A stretch of 64,000 nt of DNA. Origin: JBBDMU01 sp040905685. Lineage in GTDB: Bacteria > Bacteroidota > Rhodothermia > Balneolales > Natronogracilivirgulaceae. The stretch spans positions 1 through 64,000 of the forward strand of contig JBBDRB010000083.1 in the NCBI GenBank assembly GCA_040905685.1, written 5' to 3'. The notes under the pieces were generated by a model. That model saw only the letters and a list, made by a program, of their open reading frames with translations. It did not search any database and had not been told where the DNA came from. Every line of letters starts with the position of its first letter. The stretch's first letter is position 1. A program made the translations under genes and the position numbers. Positions 54,201-60,536 of this stretch are shown here, one piece after another.

Positions 54201-54796
54201 TGGCCATAGAAGAATATGAAGAGGAAAAACAGCGCCTCGAGCATCACGAAGGACAGATTGCCGATCTGGTTTCGGCTGAGGAAAAACTGCAACAGACCAT
54301 AGCCGAAATCAACGAAACGGCCATGGCCCGTTTTAATGAGACTTTTAATGCTATCCGTAAAAACTTTAAAGAGGTTTTCAGTACTTTATTCCAGGAAGAC
54401 GATGAATGCGATCTGGTTCCCGATGTCCACAACGAGGATGTCCTGGAATCCAAAATCGAGATCATTGCTAAACCGAGAGGGAAACGCCCCAGCACGATAG
54501 AACAGCTTTCCGGCGGTGAAAAGACCCTGACGGCCATAGCCCTTCTTTTTGCGATCTACCTGGTTAAGCCTTCCCCTTTTTGCATACTGGATGAAGTGGA
54601 CGCCCCGCTCGATGATGCAAACATTGAACGGTTCACCAAATTATTAAAGCGCTTCAGCAAGGAAACCCAATTTATTGTCATAACGCATAATAAGAAGACA
54701 ATGGAAAAGGCGGAACTGATGTATGGGGTGACCATGCCGGAAATGGGCATAAGCAAACTCGTTGGCGTACGTTTGGATGATGTAGAGGCGGCTTAA
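51281..54796 (+). CDS. smc: chromosome segregation protein SMC
   Basis: A 1171-residue SMC ATPase that folds and segregates the chromosome with ScpA/B. The N-terminal head has Walker A GPNGCGKSN (31-39). Two long coiled coils (about 170-500 and 670-1010) flank the hinge (about 510-660). The C-terminal head has the signature LSGGEKTLTA and Walker B FCILDEVDAPLDDAN. Length is typical. scpA and scpB are not nearby. ispH follows after 10 bases, so they may share a transcript. Confidence 0.97.
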   Translation: MYLSELELQGFKSFAQKTKVKFDSGLTAIVGPNGCGKSNIVDALRWSLGEQRPSLLRSAAMTNVIFNGTASKKPLGLAEVSLTIQNNKGILPVEYTDVTITRRLYRSGDSEYLLNNSPCRLKDIVDLFMDTGMGSNAYSVIELKMVEEILNDKNNDRRKLFEEAAGITRYKERKKQTLRKLDETRGDMRRVEDILFEVRKKTRSLQMQASKAERAKNYEEELHRLDLAVANYEYSFTSKERAPLNERIINATTARDEFNRKVDQLEQGEARAQQILMDIEKEENEAQKVVNAIFNQLKDAQTSLRIINEKIRNEKGVIHQFEQDIIQSESDIKELKKTGREAEQNLVKGQAGLEQAAKDLAGANENFQRYEEELTVSRRNLDEANQQYQGISKKINDRQSVHIRLESRIEGNEEDHRRVEQEISEKTRNIDGFATEQPDFESRLKHAVSERERAEEALTGIRAGREDLSVRQNLLKDELRLMNSRHDALLSEITLLQSIADSNEAFPSSVRYLKDNSKELPSFSVLSDILSTSDEYAVALESVLGEACNFIVVQRPEDARLIVEQLKKEKRGKITIIPLGHLAGSYPVDKHSLYHHVECGDRYEPVKQLFLGRVTVLGSMDEALDHRTPGVTFVSKGGDVISPDGFVNSGSVHKNVGTRVGLKDKVKALREKAGRLAGDIQKTGAELEQVAAKHRQLDAQAAENAAKEAASVVQSMESRKNTVEAQKKIYEKNLTELNERKTKLQASLRDMEEELGMLQPEHDKLQTQLESVVRRQLELKTELQKKEESRHRALSRYNEIKLRHRDAGNTVENITKDIARAASGVEEVKKRLNQRAEHARQSKDKILAFQKEIEQTQERIAELDKEGSVASQKHKETQEASSRQRGKINLLEESLKENRRQKETNTDLLHSLDLTKSQYDMELRRITDYVWENYGLMADQIGETLPDDTDVSTAKETIFTIKERLKNIGQVNPLAIEEYEEEKQRLEHHEGQIADLVSAEEKLQQTIAEINETAMARFNETFNAIRKNFKEVFSTLFQEDDECDLVPDVHNEDVLESKIEIIAKPRGKRPSTIEQLSGGEKTLTAIALLFAIYLVKPSPFCILDEVDAPLDDANIERFTKLLKRFSKETQFIVITHNKKTMEKAELMYGVTMPEMGISKLVGVRLDDVEAA

Positions 54797-54806
54797 TGCA
54801 GGTACT

Positions 54807-56036
54807 ATGGCAAAAAAATTCGATATACCCTATATTTATAAATCATCGATAATCGCGAAGGTTAAGGAATCGAATCAGGTATTGGATCCGATGAAGAAAG
54901 ACCTGACGCCGTCCGTGCTGGATTTCGGTGCCGTGCGTTTTCTGATCCCCCGGCACTTTGGATTTTGCTACGGGGTGGAAAATGCCATAGATATTGCCTA
55001 CCGGGCCGTTGAACAGCATCCGGGGAAAAATATTTACCTGTTAAGTGAGATGATCCACAATCCGGCTGTAAACAAGGATCTGCAAAAGCGGGGGGTGCGA
55101 TTTTTATTTGAAACCGGCGGCAGGGAAATTATCCCCATCGCCTCGCTCCGGGAAGATGATATTGTCATCGTACCGGCCTTCGGCACCACCCTCGATATAC
55201 AGGAAAAACTAGCGGCTCAGGGAATAGACGCCTATCGTTACGATACGACCTGCCCGTTTGTGGTAAAGGTATGGAAACGGGGAATTCAACTGGGAGAAAA
55301 AGGGAATGCCCTGGTCATCCACGGCAAGCACAGGCATGAAGAAACACGGGCGACCTTTTCCCAAACAGCAACCAGGGCTCCTGTCGTGGTGGTCTTAAAT
55401 CCTGGTGAAGCTCGTATTTTAAGCGATATCATGCTTGAAAAGCGCCCGCTTGAGGATTTTGAAAGGTATTTCAAGGATAAAGCCACTCCCGGTTTTAATC
55501 CGCGTACAGACCTTGGAAAATTCGGCGTGATTAACCAGACCACGATGCTGGCTTCTGAAACCCGCGAGGTCATGGAGATTCTCAGGCAGGCGACCATTGA
55601 AAAATACGGAGAAGCAGAGATAGAGGAGCACTTTGCCGATACGGCCGATACCCTTTGTTATGCTACCAACGAGAACCAGTCGGCAACGTTGGGCCTTCTT
55701 AAGGAATCGGCCGATCTGGCCCTTGTCGTCGGCGGATACAATTCATCCAATACCATGCACCTTGTTGAATTGCTGGAGACCAGGTTCCCGACCTACCATA
55801 TCCGCGATGCCTCGGAGATAAAATCTGAAGATGAACTCTGCCATTTTAACCAGTGGGAAAAGGAAGTGAAGCAAACACGGGGCTGGCTCCCCCAGTCCAC
55901 CTCCCCGCTTACGGTGGCGATTACTTCCGGGGCATCCTGTCCGGACGCCCTGGTTGATGATGTGATACTAAAAATAGTATCTTACATGGAGGAGTGCAGG
56001 GATATTGAACAGGCCCTGGCGCCGTTTCAGGCTTAA
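54807..56036 (+). CDS. ispH: 4-hydroxy-3-methylbut-2-enyl diphosphate reductase, long form
   Basis: A 409-residue iron-sulfur enzyme, last step of the MEP isoprenoid route. The cluster ligands are Cys54 (FGFCYGV), Cys149 (DTTCPF) and Cys284 (DTLCYATNENQ). HGKHRHEET is the substrate-binding His region. At about 400 residues, with inserts around 200-235 and a long tail, it belongs to the long cyanobacterial/plant-like form rather than the ~316-residue E. coli type. An extra Cys378 (SGASCPD) sits where other forms have Ser/Thr. It is directly downstream of smc. Confidence 0.95.
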   Translation: MAKKFDIPYIYKSSIIAKVKESNQVLDPMKKDLTPSVLDFGAVRFLIPRHFGFCYGVENAIDIAYRAVEQHPGKNIYLLSEMIHNPAVNKDLQKRGVRFLFETGGREIIPIASLREDDIVIVPAFGTTLDIQEKLAAQGIDAYRYDTTCPFVVKVWKRGIQLGEKGNALVIHGKHRHEETRATFSQTATRAPVVVVLNPGEARILSDIMLEKRPLEDFERYFKDKATPGFNPRTDLGKFGVINQTTMLASETREVMEILRQATIEKYGEAEIEEHFADTADTLCYATNENQSATLGLLKESADLALVVGGYNSSNTMHLVELLETRFPTYHIRDASEIKSEDELCHFNQWEKEVKQTRGWLPQSTSPLTVAITSGASCPDALVDDVILKIVSYMEECRDIEQALAPFQA

Positions 56037-56079
56037 CTGTTACGATCAACAATAGCAACGATCACTAAACAGGGTAACG

Positions 56080-56565
56080 ATGAAAATTGCCATCCTTTCT
56101 GATTCACATGATCATGTCGAACATATCGAACGGTTTGTAAAGAAGGTCGGGCAGCTCGGTATAACCGACATCCTCCATGCAGGCGATTACTGCAGCCCGT
56201 TTACCATTCCGCTATTTGAGGGACTAAAATTGACCGGGGTCTTCGGCAATAATGACGGTGATCATTTCAGGCTGATCCGTAAGTTCCGGGAAATTGACGG
56301 GCAAATCCATAATGAATTTCATGAATTCGAGGTGGAGGAGAAACGCATTGCCTTATACCATGGCACCCGGACGGCCATTACGGAGGCCCTGGTGCTGTGC
56401 GGAAAATATGACCTGGTGATCAGCGGTCATACTCACAGTGTGGTTCAGGAGATCAGGGGGGAAACGCTATCGCTAAATCCCGGATCGTTGCATGGCTTTG
56501 GCGGTGAGGCCACCTTTGCCGTCTACAACACCAGGAACGGTGAAGTCGGCATAATTGAAGTGTAA
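56080..56565 (+). CDS. YfcE/MJ0936-type metallophosphoesterase
   Basis: A 161-residue calcineurin-fold phosphodiesterase of the YfcE/MJ0936 family. Metal motifs are ILSDSHDH (Asp8, His10), LHAGDY, GNNDGD, and SGHTHS, with the final NPGS turn. Size is typical. The family cleaves small phosphodiesters in vitro, and the physiological substrate is unknown. It follows ispH after 43 bases, but its own function is not linked to it. dps lies 92 bases downstream with a strong ribosome site. Confidence 0.9.
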   Translation: MKIAILSDSHDHVEHIERFVKKVGQLGITDILHAGDYCSPFTIPLFEGLKLTGVFGNNDGDHFRLIRKFREIDGQIHNEFHEFEVEEKRIALYHGTRTAITEALVLCGKYDLVISGHTHSVVQEIRGETLSLNPGSLHGFGGEATFAVYNTRNGEVGIIEV

Positions 56566-56646
56566 CCGAAACGGATGTAATTTTTTTAACGTTGCGAAAA
56601 CAGGGAAGAATAAACCAATTTGATCGTTAACCCCATAAAAAAAAAC

Positions 56647-56652
56647 AGGAGA
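56647..56652 (+). promoter_or_regulatory. strong Shine-Dalgarno site of dps
   Basis: AGGAGA lies five bases before the dps ATG at 56658. It is the best ribosome binding site seen in the window and fits strong expression of Dps on stress. Most neighbours lack one. Confidence 0.65.
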
Positions 56653-56657
56653 CTACA

Positions 56658-57149
56658 ATGGACAATACTGTAAACAGGGCCACCGAAATCAACATCGGCA
56701 TCAGTGAAAAACAACGCGATGACATTGCCGACAGCTTATCGCATCTGCTGGCCGATACGTACACCCTGTATCTGAAAAGCCAGAATTACCATTGGAATGT
56801 AACCGGACCACAGTTTCATTCCCTGCATGAAATGTTCGAAGAACACTACCGCGAACTTGCCGACGCCGTAGATGAGATTGCCGAACGCATCCGGGCGCTG
56901 GGGCATTTTGCACCCGGCACCTTGAACCAGTTCTCTGAAATGAGCTCTGTTGCCGAAGAATACGATGTGCCCGAGGCTATGGAAATGGTTCAGCGGCTGG
57001 TCATAGCCCACGAACAGATTATTCAAACCTCCCGTAACGTAGTGGCCATCAGTGAGGAAGCCGATGATGAGACAACGCTGGACCTTGCAACGGCCAGGCT
57101 GAAAACGCACTCCAAGATCGCATGGATGCTACGGGCCCATTTGCAGTGA
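56658..57149 (+). CDS. dps: Dps family DNA-binding ferritin-like protein
   Basis: A 163-residue Dps protein, which forms a 12-subunit shell that stores iron, quenches hydrogen peroxide and compacts DNA. The dinuclear ferroxidase ligands are His45 (NYHWNV), His57, Asp72 and Glu76. They match E. coli His51, His63, Asp78 and Glu82 with a constant offset of six. The lysine-rich DNA-binding tail of E. coli is missing, so DNA binding may be weak. The convergent dioxygenase gene ends 7 bases away. Confidence 0.94.
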   Translation: MDNTVNRATEINIGISEKQRDDIADSLSHLLADTYTLYLKSQNYHWNVTGPQFHSLHEMFEEHYRELADAVDEIAERIRALGHFAPGTLNQFSEMSSVAEEYDVPEAMEMVQRLVIAHEQIIQTSRNVVAISEEADDETTLDLATARLKTHSKIAWMLRAHLQ

Positions 57150-57156
57150 CAGTGGA

Positions 57157-58110
57157 TTATCCCTTATAGGTTTCCGCATCCACGGGCTTAAGTTCCGGCA
57201 GGCTCTTGCGGATATGTTCTTCCTGGGCTTTATGCTCTGCGGGCAGTTTCAATGACGTTCCGAGTTCATCCAGGGTTTCATCAGTGGTAAAGCCAGGCGG
57301 GTCGGTTGCAATTTCAAGCAGCACCCCGCCTGGCTCCCGGAAGTACACGGAATAAAAATAATCCCGGTCGATGACCGGCGAAACCTGCAGGCGTACGGCA
57401 TTAAGCTTCTCGCGCATCAGCAGCTGACTTTCTTTATTTTTTGTGCGAAAAGCGACGTGATGTATGCTTCCTTTTCCCGTCCGGCCCGGTTTGGCCAGCG
57501 GTTCGTATATCAGGTCAACGAGGGTTGAATGCCCGCCTGGTCCGCACGCAAAACGTTTTCTTTTTTTATCCTCGCCGGCCGGCCGAAAACCCAGGGTCTG
57601 GGTTAAAAGTTCGATGGTAGGTCCGACCTCTTCGATGGTGAGCGCAACACTGTGGACGCTGCGGATGGCATAGGCTGGCGGCACCGGACTGTCCATGCCG
57701 GGATCCGGACCGGTCAGACCGTTCGTGGCCACCAGTTCAAGGTGGATGCCATCGTAATCGCGAAAAACCAGGACTTTTTCGTTCATCCTTTCTTCCGGTC
57801 CGCTGCAGGGAATACCGAACCGGCCGAAACGCTGCCTCCAGTATTCCAAAGCATTCTCAGGTACGGCGAAGGCCATGGAGGTGGCTTCGCTCAGGCCCGG
57901 CTTCCCTTCGGGCATGTGCATCCAGGGGAAAAAGGTAATCAGGGACCCCGGGTGACCCGTTTCATTGCCGTAGTAAAGGTGGTAGGTTTCCGGATCGTCA
58001 AAATTTACCGTTTTCTTGACCAGGCGCATTCCCAGGATACCGGTGTAAAACTCCAGGTTTTTTTGCGGATCACCGCAAATAGCCGTGATATGATGAATTC
58101 CGTGTATCAT
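57157..58110 (-). CDS. ring-cleaving dioxygenase, MhqO-like
   Basis: A 317-residue double VOC-fold dioxygenase. The N-terminal module begins GIHHITAICGDPQKNLEFY and LGMRLVKKTVNFDDP, the standard MhqO/PcpA-like start. The second has IRSVHSVALTIEEV, with GSIHHVAFRTKN and VYFREPGGVLLEIATDPPGF giving the His-His-Glu metal site. These enzymes cleave hydroquinones or catechols. In Bacillus, MhqO is part of the quinone stress response under the MarR-type MhqR. The ATG at 58110 was chosen because the 17 residues before it do not belong. It is the third gene after a MarR and an ECF sigma. Confidence 0.88.
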   Translation of the reverse strand: MIHGIHHITAICGDPQKNLEFYTGILGMRLVKKTVNFDDPETYHLYYGNETGHPGSLITFFPWMHMPEGKPGLSEATSMAFAVPENALEYWRQRFGRFGIPCSGPEERMNEKVLVFRDYDGIHLELVATNGLTGPDPGMDSPVPPAYAIRSVHSVALTIEEVGPTIELLTQTLGFRPAGEDKKRKRFACGPGGHSTLVDLIYEPLAKPGRTGKGSIHHVAFRTKNKESQLLMREKLNAVRLQVSPVIDRDYFYSVYFREPGGVLLEIATDPPGFTTDETLDELGTSLKLPAEHKAQEEHIRKSLPELKPVDAETYKG

Positions 58111-58157
58111 ACCATCACAACACCGTACAACGCATGGCCGGTTCCCGGCTTTTTTTA

Positions 58158-58763
58158 TCAACCGGTAAGGTCGGGCACATATCCTTTCCGGGTTGCATAA
58201 TCCATCATCTTTTTCCTTAACAGATTCCGTCCGCGGTGCAGCCGCGACCGTACCGTCCCGATGGGGACATCCAGCATATTGGCTATTTCTTCGTAGGTGA
58301 ATTCTTCAATATCCGAAAGCACCACCACGATTCGGAAATCCTCCGGCAGATTGGCCAGGGCCCTGGTTATGTCATCATCCAGCAAATCACGGAACAGTAT
58401 GCTCTGAAGGTCTGTAGTGTCAGATTGTTCGCTTCTCACCGATTCGTAGTACGAATCAACCTCGTTGTAATCAACCTTATAGGGGTGTTTAGATTGCTTG
58501 CGGAAGTCATTAATAAAGGAATTTTTTACAATGCGGAATAGCCATGCCCGGGCATTGGTCCCCTGTTCATAGCTGTTGAAAAAACGGAAAGCTTTGACGA
58601 TGCTTTCCTGCACCAGATCTTCGGCATCATCCGGATTGGCCGTCAGCCGTAATGCAAAATTATACATAGCATCCAGATGGGGAATAATCTCGATTTCAAA
58701 TTCTTTTTGTTTTTGCATGTCTTGCATGGTCAGCTCCATCACTCTACTCCTTATTGGTTCCAT
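58158..58763 (-). CDS. ECF-type RNA polymerase sigma factor
   Basis: A 201-residue sigma-70 family factor. Region 2 has ANPDDAEDLVQESIVKAFRF with NARAWLFRIVKNSFIND, and region 4 has LPEDFRIVVVLSDIEEFTYEEIANML and IGTVRSRLHRGRNLLR. This is the SigE/ECF form common in Bacteroidota. No anti-sigma gene follows; the next gene on the strand is the dioxygenase after 47 bases. Several ATG starts are possible near 58763-58739. MarR lies 24 bases upstream. Confidence 0.92.
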   Translation of the reverse strand: MEPIRSRVMELTMQDMQKQKEFEIEIIPHLDAMYNFALRLTANPDDAEDLVQESIVKAFRFFNSYEQGTNARAWLFRIVKNSFINDFRKQSKHPYKVDYNEVDSYYESVRSEQSDTTDLQSILFRDLLDDDITRALANLPEDFRIVVVLSDIEEFTYEEIANMLDVPIGTVRSRLHRGRNLLRKKMMDYATRKGYVPDLTG

Positions 58764-58787
58764 GGGTGCTTAAAAAAATCAGTTGTT

Positions 58788-59237
58788 TTACTCGCGGATC
58801 TTATCGAGAAGGCGATTCAGTTCGGCCGCTTCCTGATTCGATAACTTGTTTAGGATCCCATCCATGTCACGGGACAGGACATCCATTTTTTCAATTAGCG
58901 ACAAGCCTTTTGGGGTAATGTAAATATTAACACACCGGCGGTCGTTTGAACAATGTTCCCGTTTGGCCAGACCCTCTTTTATAAGGCGATCCACAATCCG
59001 TGTTACATCCGAATTCTTATCCAGCATGCGGTCCCGGATCAAGCCGTTGGTGGCGCTTTGAGGATGATGTCCTTTCAGGATATTTAAGATATTGTATTGC
59101 TGAAGCGTCAGATTCCGGGGATGCAATATACCCTGCAACTGAGCCAACACGTGGTTATAGGTATAGATCAGGTTCACAATTCCCCTGTTATAGACGTTGC
59201 GGAATTCGGTTTGCTTTATTTCGTTTTCCAGGCTCAT
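58788..59237 (-). CDS. MarR-family regulator
   Basis: A 149-residue winged-helix regulator of the MarR family. Helices around QQYNILNILKGHHPQS lead to the recognition helix DKNSDVTRIVDRLIKEGL, and the wing is REHCSNDRRCVNIYITPKG with the typical Asp-Arg-Arg. Two cysteines in the wing (CSNDRRC) could sense quinones or oxidants. The ATG at 59237 was chosen because the 17 residues before it are not family-like. It is first in the run MarR-sigma-dioxygenase. Its upstream region is AT-rich and shared with dinB. Confidence 0.88.
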   Translation of the reverse strand: MSLENEIKQTEFRNVYNRGIVNLIYTYNHVLAQLQGILHPRNLTLQQYNILNILKGHHPQSATNGLIRDRMLDKNSDVTRIVDRLIKEGLAKREHCSNDRRCVNIYITPKGLSLIEKMDVLSRDMDGILNKLSNQEAAELNRLLDKIRE

Positions 59238-59280
59238 TGCATAGAGTTTAAGGACCAGAATTATTATGTTACAACAATTA

Positions 59281-59332
59281 ATGTTCAAACATATAAATAA
59301 AACAGCGAACCTGCAAAATTAACTTAAGCTAA
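59281..59332. promoter_or_regulatory. candidate operator sites between marR and dinB
   Basis: Two short palindromes lie in the 120-base divergent spacer. ATGTT-CA-AACAT is at 59281-59292 (perfect 5-bp arms). TTAACTTAAGCTAA at 59319-59332 is symmetric at 12 of 14 bases. Either could bind the MarR protein or another dimeric repressor. Confidence 0.3.
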
Positions 59333-59357
59333 TATATACGCCTTTTTTCCAGTTATA

Positions 59358-60461
59358 ATGGTAATGAGAAAGATTATTCATATTGATATGGATGCTTTTT
59401 TTGCTTCCGTCGAACAACGCGATCATCCCGCTTACAGGGGTAAACCGGTGATCGTGGGAGGGAATCCCGCTGCGCGGGGCGTGGTGGCTGCCGCCAGCTA
59501 CGAGGCCAGGAAGTTCGGCATCCATTCAGCCATGCCGTCAAGCCAGGCAATCAGGCTTTGTCCGGATGCAATTTTTGCCAAACCACGTTTTGATATCTAT
59601 AAGCAGGTTTCCGGCCAGATCCGCAGTATCTTTCTTGACTTTACGGACCTCGTAGAGCCACTGTCCCTGGATGAAGCCTATCTGGATGTAACGGAGAATC
59701 ATGCAGGTAACCCCTCAGCCACGCTGATCGCCAGAGAGATCAGGCAGAAGATAAGGGAGGCGACCCACCTTACCGCATCTGCCGGGGTGGCATCCAACAA
59801 GTTTTTAGCCAAGATGGCCTCGGGCCTGAACAAGCCTGACGGTTTAACGGTGATTACTCCTGAGGAGGCCGAAGCCTTTATTGAAAAGCTGCCCATCGGA
59901 GAATTCTATGGAATCGGCAAGGCGACAGAAGCAAAAATGCATCACCTGGGGATTAAAACAGGGGCCGATCTGAAAAAGTGGTCCAGGACAGAGCTCCGTC
60001 AGCATTTTGGCAAGGTGGCCTCATTTTATTATGGCATCGCCAGAGGCCGGGACAACCGGGAAGTGCAATCCGACCGGCTCCGAAAATCAGTGGGGGCCGA
60101 GAATACGTTTTCCCAGGATCTTGACGATGTGGAAGAAATGATCGTCCGGCTTGGACAGATCGCCGAAAAAGTTTCCCTGAGATTGATCCAGGCTGAAGCA
60201 TACGGGAAAACGATTACCCTCAAAGTACGTTACGATAACTTTGAAAGCGTTACCCGCAGCGTCACCCTGCCTGAATTTGTCAACGATGCACCGGCGCTGG
60301 GTAAATTGGCGGCCCGGTTAGTCAATGAAACCGAGGCGGGAAGCAGAAAGGTACGATTGCTGGGTATCTGCGTGTCCAACCTGAATTTGAGCGTTAAGGC
60401 CCCGGGTCATCAGCTAAGCCTGAACTTTAAAGAAGTCCCTCGCCCATTAAAGCCAAACTAA
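59358..60461 (+). CDS. dinB: DNA polymerase IV
   Basis: A 367-residue Y-family translesion polymerase. Catalytic residues are Asp10 (IHIDMDAFFASVE), Asp105 and Glu106 (LSLDEAYLDV). The palm, the helix-hairpin-helix block FYGIGKATEAKMHHLGIKTG, and the little-finger domain follow. Two ATGs (59358, 59364) fit. No C-terminal QLxLF clamp motif is plain; the end reads GHQLSLNFKEVPRP, where QLSLNF could serve. It is divergent from marR. Confidence 0.95.
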   Translation: MVMRKIIHIDMDAFFASVEQRDHPAYRGKPVIVGGNPAARGVVAAASYEARKFGIHSAMPSSQAIRLCPDAIFAKPRFDIYKQVSGQIRSIFLDFTDLVEPLSLDEAYLDVTENHAGNPSATLIAREIRQKIREATHLTASAGVASNKFLAKMASGLNKPDGLTVITPEEAEAFIEKLPIGEFYGIGKATEAKMHHLGIKTGADLKKWSRTELRQHFGKVASFYYGIARGRDNREVQSDRLRKSVGAENTFSQDLDDVEEMIVRLGQIAEKVSLRLIQAEAYGKTITLKVRYDNFESVTRSVTLPEFVNDAPALGKLAARLVNETEAGSRKVRLLGICVSNLNLSVKAPGHQLSLNFKEVPRPLKPN

Positions 60462-60536
60462 GCATATAAACCGAACAGAAGTCTAACAAAATGCTTATTT
60501 TACAATAATTTAATCTATATTTTCCATAAATTTTTT

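Noticed and set aside
60459..60497. TAAGCAT/ATGCTTA inverted repeat after dinB, considered as a terminator
   Set aside because: The loop is 25 bases, the stem is AT-rich and the T run is only four bases; too weak to call.
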